Part shown: positions 45,972-55,994 of the stretch, piece by piece
Layout of the letters: every line of letters starts with the position of its first letter
Numbering within the stretch: the first letter of the stretch is position 1
Assembly: GCF_000759835.1 (NCBI RefSeq)
Contig: NZ_BBNB01000008.1
Span: 238,744 to 302,743, forward strand
DNA length: 64,000 bases
Reading direction: 5' to 3'
Source of the DNA: Citrobacter sedlakii NBRC 105722
GTDB lineage: Bacteria > Pseudomonadota > Gammaproteobacteria > Enterobacterales > Enterobacteriaceae
Position numbers and translations under genes: made by a program
The notes under the pieces: generated by a model
Seen by the model: only the letters and a program-made list of their open reading frames with translations
Told to the model about the DNA's origin: nothing
Database searches by the model: none

Positions 45972-45997
45972 AAAAAGGGCGAGGTTATCCCTCACCC
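45972..45997 (-). terminator. Terminator downstream of mltA
   Basis: GGGCGAGG (45977-45984) and CCTCACCC (45990-45997) pair with one G-T wobble. On the minus strand five T residues follow (A-tract 45972-45976), between mltA and tcdA. Confidence 0.7.
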
Positions 45998-46034
45998 TGT
46001 CTGATCCATAGAAACAGCGCTCAGAATACCATAT

Positions 46035-47132
46035 TCAGCCGCTAAACACGTTACCAGCGCCAGGCGCGCTTTTCAGCACCCAGACGCGACCATAGTGGTT
46101 ATACCAACCTGCGCGATGTCCGGCGTCCGGACCAATTCCCTGATAAATATCGAAATGCTGGCCTTTTATCGCGCCGCCGACATCCAGCGCCACCATCAGA
46201 CGTAGCTCATACTGGCCGTTGAATTTGCCGTTGTTGTCGAGCAGCGGGACTTCAGCGAGCAATGTTGTCCCCGGCGGGATAATGCTGCGGTCAGAGGCAA
46301 CGGAAGCCCGGCCAATCAGCGGCACCGCGCTTGCGCCTTTCACTGGCGCGAAAGACTGCGGCTTAAAGAAAACAAACGACGGGTTTTGTTCCAGCAGTTC
46401 GCGGACTTCCGCTTCGCTGTGCGTTTCCCCCCAGTGACGGATCGCCTGCATCGACATGTCTTCCCGCTTCACTTCGCCGCGATCGATCAGGACCTTACCG
46501 ATACTGCGATAAGCATGCCCATTTTTCCCTGCATAGCTGAAGAAATTAAGCGGGGAGCCGTCGCCAAAATCGATATAGCCACTGCCCTGCACATCCATAA
46601 TGAAGTTATCCATCAAAGAATTGCTGTAGGCAAGAATGTAATTGTCGCTCAGCGCGCCAGCGTAAATCTCTGCGCGAGACGGCAAGCGCCCGCGTTTTGG
46701 CGGCATACGATAAATGGGATACTGGAATTCGCCCTGACGCGTGTGGCGCGCCTGAACAACTGGCGTGTAATAACCGGTAAACTGGACGTTGCCGTAGTTA
46801 TCGGCTCCTTCCATCTGCCAGGCGTCGATACCAAACTGGCGCATGGTACGGGTATCGCCGCCGGAACGTAACCAGTCCTGAACGGCGTTATAGACGCTGC
46901 TCTGACTGCCGTACAGGCGCGGAGAGGCACTGCGGATCTGGCTCACCTGCTCGGCAAAATCACCGGCGTTGATGGGGGCGCCAACGGCGTCAGGCTGGTT
47001 CACCAGTGAGAAAGGCTGGGTAAACTTCCCGTCTTTATACTGCTGTCCGCGATCGGTCGGTTTAGAGGAACAGGCAGCAAGCATAGCAACCACCGCCCCC
47101 AAAAGAAGATAACTTACCCAACGTCCTTTCAT
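46035..47132 (-). CDS. mltA: Membrane-bound lytic murein transglycosylase A
   Basis: MltA cleaves peptidoglycan glycan strands with formation of 1,6-anhydromuramic ends. It is an outer-membrane lipoprotein. The 365-residue protein equals the E. coli length. The signal peptide MKGRWVSYLLLGAVVAMLAAC ends in lipobox LAAC. The mature part carries the MltA domain (GYYTPVVQARHTRQGEFQYP) and the C-terminal 3D domain with VALDVGGAIKGQHFDIYQG, where the catalytic Asp lies. Start 47132 is chosen because it gives the correct signal peptide; an in-frame upstream ATG at 47219 would bury it. The gene is divergent from the initiator tRNA cluster. Confidence 0.96.
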   Translation of the reverse strand: MKGRWVSYLLLGAVVAMLAACSSKPTDRGQQYKDGKFTQPFSLVNQPDAVGAPINAGDFAEQVSQIRSASPRLYGSQSSVYNAVQDWLRSGGDTRTMRQFGIDAWQMEGADNYGNVQFTGYYTPVVQARHTRQGEFQYPIYRMPPKRGRLPSRAEIYAGALSDNYILAYSNSLMDNFIMDVQGSGYIDFGDGSPLNFFSYAGKNGHAYRSIGKVLIDRGEVKREDMSMQAIRHWGETHSEAEVRELLEQNPSFVFFKPQSFAPVKGASAVPLIGRASVASDRSIIPPGTTLLAEVPLLDNNGKFNGQYELRLMVALDVGGAIKGQHFDIYQGIGPDAGHRAGWYNHYGRVWVLKSAPGAGNVFSG

Positions 47133-47298
47133 TGTTCTCATCTTTTCGCTGTCATTCATACGCAAAGAAGATAACAAACCCCGCCAGCTAATGAAACGAG
47201 CAGGGTTACCCTGACGCAAATTCCGCGCAAAATTTAAACTGAAATGCCTTGTTTTTGTTCAATTTCGCCCTTAAACCGTGATCCAGGTGAAAAAAGGG

Positions 47299-47326
47299 TT
47301 GCATGAAAATGTTAGCAGAGTATAGT
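47299..47326 (+). promoter_or_regulatory. Promoter of the initiator tRNA operon
   Basis: TTGCAT (47299-47304), a 16-bp spacer and TATAGT (47321-47326) precede a GC-rich discriminator (GCGCATCC), as expected for a stringently controlled tRNA promoter. The start should be near 47333. Confidence 0.8.
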
Positions 47327-47339
47327 GCGCATCCACGGA

Positions 47340-47416
<77 letters not shown>

Positions 47417-47459
47417 ATTAAAATTTGATAGCAGTGCTTTCTGCATAGCAGAAGACGGA

Positions 47460-47536
<77 letters not shown>

Positions 47537-47578
47537 ATCAAATTTGACAGAAGTGCTTTCTGCACAGCAGAAGACGGA

Positions 47579-47655
<77 letters not shown>

Positions 47656-47660
47656 ATACT

Positions 47661-47684
47661 AAACACCTTAACGGGTGTTTTTTT
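47661..47684 (+). terminator. Terminator of the initiator tRNA operon
   Basis: AAACACC (47661-47667) and GGTGTTT (47674-47680) pair, and the T run continues to 47684. Confidence 0.88.
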
Positions 47685-47765
47685 GTTTCTGCGGTCCGTG
47701 AAAGGTTATTCTGGTGACCAAACGCGGCCGGGCGGCGACACCTGCGCCTTCTCCGGCCTCTCTGT

Positions 47766-49019
47766 TTATCCTCTTCTCGCCAATGTTGCCCCGTCGGCAA
47801 AATAGGCTTTGATCCCGGCAAGAATCGACTCGGCCACTTCCTGCTGGAACTTTGCGGTTTTAAGCTTGCGTTCTTCTTCAATATTACTGATAAACGCCGT
47901 TTCGACGAGAATCGACGGAATATCCGGCGCTTTCAGCACCGCAAACCCGGCCTGTTCGACCTGATTTTTATGCAGATTGTTAATCTTGCCGAGCTTGTTC
48001 AACACCGCTTTACCAAATTTCAGGCTGTCGGCGATGGTCAGCGACTGCACCATATCGAACATCGTATGGTCGACGTAGCGGTCACCGCTTTTGCTCACAC
48101 CGCCAATTAAGTCCGAGGCGTTCTGCGTTTGCGCCAGATATTTCGCTGCCGTACTGGTCGCCCCTTTGGTGGAAAGCGCGAATACCGATGACCCGCTGGG
48201 CTGGCGGCTGGTAAAGGCGTCCGCGTGAATCGACACAAACAGGTCTGCGCGCTGTTTCTGGGCCTTCGCCACACGCACCTTCAGCGGAATGAAGATATCT
48301 TCGTTCCGCGTCATGTAGACCTTCATATTGCCTTCTCTTTCGATCAGCGCGCGTAAGCGCCGGGCGATTTGCAACACCACGTCTTTTTCACGCGTTTTGT
48401 ATTTGCCGACCGCCCCGGAGTCTTCTCCGCCGTGTCCCGGATCAAGCATGATCACAATCGGGCGATCGCGCCCGGCTTTCCCCGGCTGCGGCCCGCTCTG
48501 CGCAGGCGGTACCTGTTTATCCAGATCGCCCTTGTTGTAATCTTCCAGTAGCGCCAACAACGGATCCTGCATATCCTGCGCATTGACAGGATAAAGATCC
48601 ATGACCAGACGCTCTTTAAACCCGGCAACCGGCGCCAGCGCGAACAGCTGCGGCTTCACGTTTTGCTTTAGTTCGAACACCATTCGGACGGTCTGCGGGT
48701 CGAATTGTCCTACCCGCGCCGACTTAATATAAGGATCATCAGGACGAATTTGCGCCCCCATGCCTTTCAGCACCGAGTTCAGATTTACCCCTTCAATATC
48801 CACCACCACGCGCTCAGGATTGCTCAGGGCAAACTGTTTGTACTTCAACTGCCGGTTCGACTCCACCGTCACACGGGTGTAACTCGACGCTGGCCAAATA
48901 CGAACCGCAACGACCTGACTGGTGGCAGCCAGGCCGACCTGACTGACGCTCAATAGCCACATGGCGCCCGCCCCTTGTAGTAATCGACGGCGGCTGATGG
49001 GTGGATGTGATCCCGACAT
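47766..49019 (-). CDS. amiC: N-acetylmuramoyl-L-alanine amidase AmiC
   Basis: AmiC cleaves the stem peptide from septal peptidoglycan during daughter-cell separation. It is exported by Tat and activated by NlpD. The 417-residue length equals E. coli AmiC. Order: Tat signal with SRRRLLQG (twin arginine) at the N-terminus, then an AMIN domain (about 40-140) and a linker. The zinc-dependent amidase_3 domain (about 190-405) has [31 protein letters not shown] and [13 protein letters not shown]. Start 49019 ([12 protein letters not shown]) keeps the E. coli form; the upstream in-frame ATG at 49034 is not preferred. Divergent from argA. Confidence 0.96.
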   Translation of the reverse strand: MSGSHPPISRRRLLQGAGAMWLLSVSQVGLAATSQVVAVRIWPASSYTRVTVESNRQLKYKQFALSNPERVVVDIEGVNLNSVLKGMGAQIRPDDPYIKSARVGQFDPQTVRMVFELKQNVKPQLFALAPVAGFKERLVMDLYPVNAQDMQDPLLALLEDYNKGDLDKQVPPAQSGPQPGKAGRDRPIVIMLDPGHGGEDSGAVGKYKTREKDVVLQIARRLRALIEREGNMKVYMTRNEDIFIPLKVRVAKAQKQRADLFVSIHADAFTSRQPSGSSVFALSTKGATSTAAKYLAQTQNASDLIGGVSKSGDRYVDHTMFDMVQSLTIADSLKFGKAVLNKLGKINNLHKNQVEQAGFAVLKAPDIPSILVETAFISNIEEERKLKTAKFQQEVAESILAGIKAYFADGATLARRG

Positions 49020-49203
49020 GCTTCTCCCGAGCAAAGTAAATCTTAACGGTGTTGAGTGAGTAAACGTCCAAATTGACCGGAAACTTTAGCGAATGACGCA
49101 TAATCTGTCATCAATAAAAGGGTAAACATTCTTTTGGTATTCACGGTATTACTGAGAAAAAACTTTGCCCGGATTAAAATTTGCGCTTGCGCACGGCGAA
49201 GAA

Positions 49204-49242
49204 ACAGAATAAAAATACAATAATTACGAATAATCATGCAGT
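49204..49242. promoter_or_regulatory. Pair of ARG boxes upstream of argA
   Basis: Two 18-bp AT-rich sites at 49204-49221 and 49225-49242 have centres 21 bp apart. The second reads TACGAATAATCATGCAGT, close to the ArgR consensus. They lie just upstream of the argA start, as in E. coli, where ArgR with arginine represses argA. Confidence 0.75.
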
Positions 49243-49253
49243 GAGGGTAGGCC

Positions 49254-50585
49254 GTGGTGAAGGAACGTAGAACCGAACTGGTACAGGGATTCCGCCATTC
49301 TGTTCCCTATATCAATACCCATCGGGGAAAAACGTTTGTGATTATGCTTGGTGGCGAAGCCATTGAGCATGAAAACTTTTCCAGTATTGTCAACGACATT
49401 GGCCTTCTCCATAGCCTTGGCATTCGCCTGGTGGTGGTATATGGCGCGCGTCCGCAAATCGACGCCAACCTGGCCGTGCATCATCATGAGCCGATGTATC
49501 ACAAAAATACGCGTGTCACCGACGCCAAAACACTGGAACTGGTTAAACAGGCAGCGGGCACCTTGCAGCTGGATATCACTGCGCGCTTATCAATGAGCCT
49601 GAACAATACGCCGCTCCAGGGCGCGCACATTAACGTGGTCAGCGGGAATTTTATTATCGCGCAACCGCTGGGCGTCGACGATGGGGTCGACTATTGCCAC
49701 AGCGGACGCATTCGCCGTATTGACGAAGAGGCGATCCACCGGCAGTTAGACAGCGGCGCGATCGTACTGATGGGCCCGGTCGCGGTCTCGGTGACTGGCG
49801 AAAGTTTCAACCTGACGTCGGAAGAAATCGCCACCCAACTGGCGATCAAGCTGAAAGCAGAAAAGATGATTGGCTTCTGTTCGTCTCAGGGCGTGACCAA
49901 CGAGGACGGCGATATCGTCTCTGAACTGTTCCCCAACGAAGCGCAGGCCCGGGTTGAGGCGCAGGAAGAAAAAGGCGATTACAACTCCGGCACCGTGCGT
50001 TTTCTGCGTGGGGCGGTGAAAGCCTGTCGCAGCGGCGTGCGCCGCTGTCATCTGATTAGCTATCAGGAAGATGGCGCGCTGTTGCAGGAGCTGTTCTCCC
50101 GTGACGGCATCGGGACCCAGATCGTAATGGAAAGCGCCGAACAAATTCGTCGCGCGACCATAAACGATATCGGCGGCATTCTGGAACTGATTCGCCCACT
50201 GGAGCAGCAGGGGATCCTGGTGCGCCGCTCACGCGAACAACTGGAGATGGAGATCGACAAATTCACCATTATTCAGCGCGATAACATGACCATCGCCTGC
50301 GCCGCCCTGTACCCCTTCCCGGAAGAAAAAATCGGCGAGATGGCCTGCGTGGCGGTGCATCCGGACTACCGTAGCTCCTCGCGGGGAGAAGTTTTGCTGG
50401 AACGCATTGCCGCCCAGGCAAAGCAAATTGGCCTGAGCAAGCTGTTCGTACTCACCACCCGCAGCATTCACTGGTTCCAGGAGCGCGGCTTTACGCCGGT
50501 GGACATTGATTTGTTGCCGGAAAGCAAAAAAGAGATGTACAACTACCAGCGGCGTTCAAAAGTGCTGATGGCGGATTTAGGATAA
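49254..50585 (+). CDS. argA: N-acetylglutamate synthase ArgA
   Basis: ArgA makes N-acetylglutamate from glutamate and acetyl-CoA, the committed step of arginine synthesis. The 443-residue length equals E. coli ArgA. The N-terminal amino-acid-kinase-like regulatory domain (about 10-285) has [20 protein letters not shown] and [14 protein letters not shown]. The C-terminal GNAT acetyltransferase domain (about 295-443) has [20 protein letters not shown], the acetyl-CoA loop. The start is GTG at 49254, preceded by GAGGGTAGG. Two ARG boxes overlap its promoter. Convergent with recD. Confidence 0.97.
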   Translation: MVKERRTELVQGFRHSVPYINTHRGKTFVIMLGGEAIEHENFSSIVNDIGLLHSLGIRLVVVYGARPQIDANLAVHHHEPMYHKNTRVTDAKTLELVKQAAGTLQLDITARLSMSLNNTPLQGAHINVVSGNFIIAQPLGVDDGVDYCHSGRIRRIDEEAIHRQLDSGAIVLMGPVAVSVTGESFNLTSEEIATQLAIKLKAEKMIGFCSSQGVTNEDGDIVSELFPNEAQARVEAQEEKGDYNSGTVRFLRGAVKACRSGVRRCHLISYQEDGALLQELFSRDGIGTQIVMESAEQIRRATINDIGGILELIRPLEQQGILVRRSREQLEMEIDKFTIIQRDNMTIACAALYPFPEEKIGEMACVAVHPDYRSSSRGEVLLERIAAQAKQIGLSKLFVLTTRSIHWFQERGFTPVDIDLLPESKKEMYNYQRRSKVLMADLG

Positions 50586-50587
50586 GC

Positions 50588-50620
50588 GGGGGCCGGAACG
50601 CGCAACCGCTTCTCCGGCCA
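50588..50620. repeat. REP-like palindrome between argA and recD
   Basis: GGCCGGAACGCG and CGCTTCTCCGGCC-type arms form an imperfect GC-rich palindrome between the convergent ends of argA and recD. Confidence 0.6.
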
Positions 50621-50625
50621 GACAG

Positions 50626-52452
50626 TTAGCCTTCGCCATTGAACAACGCGGACAAACCGCTTCGGCGTTCGGTGCGGGTGGCCACCGCGCTGCTCAGAAT
50701 GCGCTCATCGGCATACAGCGACAGCCGCTGGCGCGCGCGGGTTACAGCAGTGTACACCAGTTCGCGGGTCACCACCGGCGAGCGCTGGGTGGGCAACACC
50801 AGCGCCGCATGGTCGAACTCCGATCCCTGCGATTTATGCACCGTCATTGCCCACGTTGTTTCATGCTCCGGCAGGCGGCTGGGCTGTATGTCTTTGATGC
50901 TGCCGTCCGGCATCGCGAACCAAACCCGTAAGCCGTCCCCGCGCTCAAGCGCAATGCCGATATCGCCGTTAAACAGCCCCAGCGCGCTGTCGTTGCGGGC
51001 AATCATAACCGGCCGCCCTTCATACCAACGGGAATGCGGCAGACGGCGAATTTTCCGCTTCTGCTGCATAGCCTGCTCAAGACGTTCATTCAGTCCGCTG
51101 ACGCCAAACGGCCCTTCACGGAGCGCGCAGAGCAACTGGAATTCATTGAAAGCCTCAATGATTGCGTCTGGTTCCGCACGCTGTGAAAGCAGTTGCAGAT
51201 AGCGTCCGTAGCCGCGCAGCGCGTCATCAAGCATAGCGCTGTAGTCTTCCCCGCTCTGCAATATCCGTTTCTCAATATCTGCAAAATCCTGCTGAAAGAC
51301 GGTGTTTATCGCCGCCTTATCGCCCCGGTTGATCGCCGCCGCCAGTTGGCCAATGCCGGAATGGCTGCCAAAGCGATAGCTTTTTTGCAACAGACACAGG
51401 CTGTCCCGCAGGGAAGCGGCTTCAGTACCGGTACCTGCCGGGACGGGCATACCGGTCAGGCGGGTCAACTGTTGCGCCCGCTCCGGCGTATAACCCGCGT
51501 TCACATACGCGCAGATATCACCGAGCACCGCCCCTGCTTCTACCGACGCCAGTTGGTCGCGATCGCCGAGGAAAATCACCCGCCCATGCGGCGGCAACGC
51601 GTCAATCAGGCGCGACATCATCGGCAGGTCAATCATGGACGCTTCATCAACCACCAGCACGTCCAGATGCAACGGGTTACCCGCGTGATGGCGCAAGCGC
51701 TGACTGCCCGGTTGGGCGCCCAACAGCCGGTGCAGCGTGCTGGCCTCTTCAGGAATGCGTTTTTTCTGTTCGTCTGTCAGCGGAAGCTGGCGCAGGGCCT
51801 TGCCTAATGATTCGGTCAGCCGCGCTGCCGCTTTGCCCGTCGGCGCCGCCAGCCGGATGCGGCATCGCTCGCCGTCCGCCAGTTGAATTAACGCCGCCAG
51901 CAGTCGCGCCACGGTTGTGGTTTTTCCCGTCCCCGGCCCGCCGGAAATCACCGAAATCCGTCGGGTCAGCGCGACCGCCGCCGCCACTTTTTGCCAGTTA
52001 ATGTCATCAGCGTCCGGAAATAGCGCTTCCAGCGTTTGCGACAACAGGGCTTCATCCACCGCAATGGGCTGATTTACTTCACTAAAGAACCGCGCTACCG
52101 TCCGTTCGTTACACCACATGCGATTCAGATACAAACGATCGCCGTAGAGAATCATCGGTGAGGGACGCTCGCCGCGGCTGACCGCGCTGGAGGCCAGCAG
52201 ACATTCACGCCAGTCTGCTGGCTCGCCGATCTCACTCAGGCAGGCGGCCAGCACCGGTGGCAGATCATCCTTCTGCGTCAGGCGCGCAAGCGGTAAACAG
52301 ACGTGCCCCTCTCCGGCGTCCCGACTCAACAGCGCCGCCGCCAGCGTCACGGCAGGCTCATTCTCGCCAGTTACCGCCAGCGCAAACTGCGCGTCCAGCG
52401 GGCGAAGCTGTTTTTGTTCCACAGCGTCGAGCAGTCGCTCCTGTAACGTCAT
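50626..52452 (-). CDS. recD: RecBCD enzyme subunit RecD
   Basis: RecD is the fast 5'-3' helicase subunit of the RecBCD nuclease/helicase that processes double-strand ends. The 608-residue length equals E. coli RecD. It is a superfamily 1B helicase: Walker A in [20 protein letters not shown] near residue 170, Walker B in [15 protein letters not shown] and motif III in [16 protein letters not shown]. The C-terminal [19 protein letters not shown] and [16 protein letters not shown] are motifs V and VI. The ATG overlaps the recB stop (ATGA, 52449-52452), so the subunits are translationally coupled. Confidence 0.97.
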   Translation of the reverse strand: MTLQERLLDAVEQKQLRPLDAQFALAVTGENEPAVTLAAALLSRDAGEGHVCLPLARLTQKDDLPPVLAACLSEIGEPADWRECLLASSAVSRGERPSPMILYGDRLYLNRMWCNERTVARFFSEVNQPIAVDEALLSQTLEALFPDADDINWQKVAAAVALTRRISVISGGPGTGKTTTVARLLAALIQLADGERCRIRLAAPTGKAAARLTESLGKALRQLPLTDEQKKRIPEEASTLHRLLGAQPGSQRLRHHAGNPLHLDVLVVDEASMIDLPMMSRLIDALPPHGRVIFLGDRDQLASVEAGAVLGDICAYVNAGYTPERAQQLTRLTGMPVPAGTGTEAASLRDSLCLLQKSYRFGSHSGIGQLAAAINRGDKAAINTVFQQDFADIEKRILQSGEDYSAMLDDALRGYGRYLQLLSQRAEPDAIIEAFNEFQLLCALREGPFGVSGLNERLEQAMQQKRKIRRLPHSRWYEGRPVMIARNDSALGLFNGDIGIALERGDGLRVWFAMPDGSIKDIQPSRLPEHETTWAMTVHKSQGSEFDHAALVLPTQRSPVVTRELVYTAVTRARQRLSLYADERILSSAVATRTERRSGLSALFNGEG

Positions 52453-55400
52453 CGCGTCTCCTCCTCTGTCACACCCGCAAACATCTCATCCATGCGGGTA
52501 ATCAGCTCGCTGTCAGGGCGGGTAGTGAAAATCCCCTGCTGCGGCTGTTCGCTGTCCACTCCGCGTAAAAACAGATAAATCACGCCGCCAACGTGGCGCG
52601 TATAGTCATAATCCGCAATGCGATGTCGCAGGTAGCGATGCAGCGCCAGGGTATAAAGCTGATACTGTAAATCGTAGCGGTGTGCCTGCATTGCCGCCGC
52701 CATCGCTTCCGGCGTGTAGGCCTGGCTATTGTCGCCCAGCCAGTTTGACTTATAGTCCAGCAGGTAATAGCGGCCTTGATGACGAAACACCAGGTCGATA
52801 AAGCCTTTCAGCATCCCACGAACCTGCGTGAAATCCAGCGGCGGACAGCCCGCCGAGAGCGGATCATATTGACGAATAAGCGCATCAAGTTCCGCAGCGA
52901 CCAGCGGCTTGCCGATCGGCAGATAAAACTCCATCTCGACCTGTTTTTCACGCGCCGAAAGCTGGTTCAGGCTGACGCCCGTTTCATTGAGGGGCGTGCG
53001 TAAAATCGCCGCGATCCACTGGGTAAGCGTCGGTTCCCAGTGCGCCTCATAGCCGCCCAATTCAAGCTTTTCCCGTACCCAGACGGGATCAACCGGCTGG
53101 GTAAAGTCGAGATCTTCAAACAGGCTGTGCAGGAACGTGCCCGGCGACGCGCCGCGCGGAAACTGGTGCGGCGTCAGTTCAGGGGCGTCCACCACCTCGC
53201 CGACGCCTGCGGCATCGATATCCAGTCGCGGCATAAGATCCTGAGCGATGCCGTGTCCGCGCTGCTGCAGGCCGGAATAACTGGTCACACGCCAGCTATC
53301 GCCGGGGGTACGCAGCACATGACGAACACTCAGCGCCGCCTCGTTTTCCGCGAAGGCTGGCAGTGACTCAGGACGGATCACGTCCGGGGTCCGGCAATGA
53401 ATATGCTCATCGCACAGCGCTTCAATCGCGGCGCGAAGCCCGGCGGCATCTTTCGGCTCGCCTTTTTGCAGCAGACGGCCAAGCGCGCTCAGATGCACAT
53501 CGGTATCGCCTTTTTTGTCGCCCCGGCGGCGCACCAGAGGCGCAACGCCCAGGCTACAGTGCCAGACGGAACGGGTCAGCGCCACGTAAAGCAACCGCAG
53601 ATCTTCCGCCAGCCGCTCGGCTTCGGCCAGCGCAATGCTCTCTTCCGCATGGCTGAGATCCAGTACCGCTTCAAAGGACTGACGGTCATGGTAAAACGCC
53701 TGATCCTGAACGCGAAAGTGGGTGATAAACGGCAGCCACACCAGCGGGTATTCCAGCCCTTTCGATTTATGAATGGTGACGATTTGCACCAGATGCTTAT
53801 CGCTTTCCAGACGCATCTGCTGGCTGGCGGCATTATTGTCCGGCTCAAGAATATGTTGAGAAAGCCAGCGTACCAGCGCATGTTCGCTCTCCAGCTGCGA
53901 CGCCGCCTCCTGCAATAGCTCGCTGATGTGCAGGATATCGGTCAGGCGACGTTCGCCCCCCGCCGTTGCCAGCAGGTTTTCCGCGATATGACGCGCCGAC
54001 ATCAGCGCGCGCAGCATCGGCATGACGCCGCGCTTCTGCCAGATCTGACGATAACCGACAAACTCTTCCACCACCCGATCCCAGGCGCTTTCGCTTTGAT
54101 TAAGCGTTTCGATATCACGGGCGTTCAGTCCCATCATCGAAGTAGCTAACGCGCTACGTAAGGTATTTTCCCGCTCCGGGTTCATGACCGCCTGCAGCAC
54201 CCAGAGCATCTCCTGGGCTTCCAGCGTGTCGAACACGCTGTCGCGGTTGGATAGATAGACAGAAGGAATGGCAAGCAGGGTCAGGGCATCGCGCACCAGC
54301 GCGGCTTCCTGGCGGCTTCTGACCAGTACGCTGATATCGGACGCGCTCACCGCTTGCGCGCGCTCACCGCGGATGAGCAGAGCGTCGCCACGCTGCCCGG
54401 CTTCCAGCCAGTCGCGGATTTGCGCAGCGCAGACCTGCGCCATGTAGCTCTGGTAATCCCCCACGCCGCAGCCTTCCCCGTCCATCAGCCACATCGTCAT
54501 CGCGGGCTGTGCTTCACCACGAAACTCAAAGCGCAGCGACTGGTTTTTTTCGGCTGACTTAACTGGCTGGAACGGAATCTCACGAAACATGAAGGCATCG
54601 TCCATCTGGCCGAACAGTCGGTTAACACTGTTGACCATTCCTGGCGCGGAACGCCAGTTGGTATCGAGCGTATAGTGCGCATTCACTTCGCTACGCGCTT
54701 TCATATACGTGAAGATGTCCGCGCCGCGAAATGCATATATCGCCTGCTTCGGGTCGCCGATCAGTAACAGCGCCGTCTCCGGCTGCCGCTGCCAGATACG
54801 GCGGAAAATTCGGTATTGCTGGGGATCGGTGTCCTGGAATTCGTCGATCATCGCGACCGGAAAACGGGTACGAATGGCGGCCGCCAACGCATCGCCGCTC
54901 TCACTGCGCAGCGCAGCGTCCAGCCTGCTGAGCATGTCATCAAACCCGAGTTCGCCGCGGCGGCGCTTTTCGCGGGCAACCGTTTCACGAATTTCCACCA
55001 GCGCGCGCGTGATCACCAAATCCCGGATGGTCAGAGGCTCCGCCAGCAGTTCATCAATGGCGACAAACAGCGGATGTTCCGGCACGACGCCGCCCGCTTT
55101 GGTCCGTTCCTGCAAAAAACGCTGCGAAAATTTCTCCAGCGCGTCCGGGAGCTGGTAGCTCAGGGTCTCTTCCTGCGCCCAGGCGCTGATCTTTTCGATC
55201 CATTTTCCCTGATTACCACGATTAAATTTGCGCCGGTCAATGCCAGAGGATTCCAGCAGCCCCTCCAGTTGATCGACTGATTCACACCACTTTTGCTTGA
55301 GCGCGTTGATCCGTCCGACGATGGCGTCATGACGGGAGGCCAGCGTTTCGTCATCGGGCGGCGGCGCTTTAATGACCGGCGCTTCCCCCTGCAAATAGCG

Positions 55401-55994
55401 ATTGATATCGGCAAGCAGCGACTTAGGACCTTTCCAGATCTCAAATACCACCTGAGCGATTTCACGCGGTAAGGGGTAGCAGTGGCGACGCCAGAAATCC
55501 GCGCACGCCTGATAGCGCAGCAGGGATTCGTCCTCAATCAATTGCTGTTCAAACAGCATGCCGGACTCAAAGGCATTCAGGCTCAGCATGCGCTGACAAA
55601 AACCATGGATAGTAAACACCGCCGCCTCGTCCATCTGCCGCTCAGCCAGCAGCAGCCACTGGGCCGCCTGTTCGGTATCGGCGATCTCATCCAGCAGACT
55701 GGCATAAAGCGGGTTATCGGTGGACTTGCGCAGGCAGGCGATACGCAGCTCATGAATATTGCTGCGAATACGACCGCGGAGTTCTTCGGTGGCGGCCTCG
55801 GTGAAGGTCACCACCAGGAGTTCTTCCACGGTGAGCGGACGAGGAAAGGCGGCTGTACCGCCGAGACCGAGCAACAGGCGCAAATAAAGCGCTGCGATGG
55901 TAAAGGTTTTGCCGGTCCCCGCCGAGGCTTCAATCAGGCGCTCGCCCGTAAGGGGCAAGCGCAGGGGATCAAGGGACTCGGCAACATCATTCAT
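52449..55994 (-). CDS. recB: RecBCD enzyme subunit RecB
   Basis: RecB is the 3'-5' helicase and sole nuclease subunit of RecBCD and loads RecA after Chi recognition. The 1181-residue protein (E. coli 1180) is a superfamily 1A helicase: Walker [20 protein letters not shown] near residue 20, [55 protein letters not shown] and [14 protein letters not shown]. The C-terminal nuclease domain has the metal-ligand motif [20 protein letters not shown], containing the conserved Asp/Asp/Lys triad. The segment around residues 910-950, between helicase and nuclease domains, differs most from E. coli. Start 55994 (MNDVAES) overlaps the ptrA end by 8 bp. Confidence 0.97.
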   Translation of the reverse strand: MNDVAESLDPLRLPLTGERLIEASAGTGKTFTIAALYLRLLLGLGGTAAFPRPLTVEELLVVTFTEAATEELRGRIRSNIHELRIACLRKSTDNPLYASLLDEIADTEQAAQWLLLAERQMDEAAVFTIHGFCQRMLSLNAFESGMLFEQQLIEDESLLRYQACADFWRRHCYPLPREIAQVVFEIWKGPKSLLADINRYLQGEAPVIKAPPPDDETLASRHDAIVGRINALKQKWCESVDQLEGLLESSGIDRRKFNRGNQGKWIEKISAWAQEETLSYQLPDALEKFSQRFLQERTKAGGVVPEHPLFVAIDELLAEPLTIRDLVITRALVEIRETVAREKRRRGELGFDDMLSRLDAALRSESGDALAAAIRTRFPVAMIDEFQDTDPQQYRIFRRIWQRQPETALLLIGDPKQAIYAFRGADIFTYMKARSEVNAHYTLDTNWRSAPGMVNSVNRLFGQMDDAFMFREIPFQPVKSAEKNQSLRFEFRGEAQPAMTMWLMDGEGCGVGDYQSYMAQVCAAQIRDWLEAGQRGDALLIRGERAQAVSASDISVLVRSRQEAALVRDALTLLAIPSVYLSNRDSVFDTLEAQEMLWVLQAVMNPERENTLRSALATSMMGLNARDIETLNQSESAWDRVVEEFVGYRQIWQKRGVMPMLRALMSARHIAENLLATAGGERRLTDILHISELLQEAASQLESEHALVRWLSQHILEPDNNAASQQMRLESDKHLVQIVTIHKSKGLEYPLVWLPFITHFRVQDQAFYHDRQSFEAVLDLSHAEESIALAEAERLAEDLRLLYVALTRSVWHCSLGVAPLVRRRGDKKGDTDVHLSALGRLLQKGEPKDAAGLRAAIEALCDEHIHCRTPDVIRPESLPAFAENEAALSVRHVLRTPGDSWRVTSYSGLQQRGHGIAQDLMPRLDIDAAGVGEVVDAPELTPHQFPRGASPGTFLHSLFEDLDFTQPVDPVWVREKLELGGYEAHWEPTLTQWIAAILRTPLNETGVSLNQLSAREKQVEMEFYLPIGKPLVAAELDALIRQYDPLSAGCPPLDFTQVRGMLKGFIDLVFRHQGRYYLLDYKSNWLGDNSQAYTPEAMAAAMQAHRYDLQYQLYTLALHRYLRHRIADYDYTRHVGGVIYLFLRGVDSEQPQQGIFTTRPDSELITRMDEMFAGVTEEETR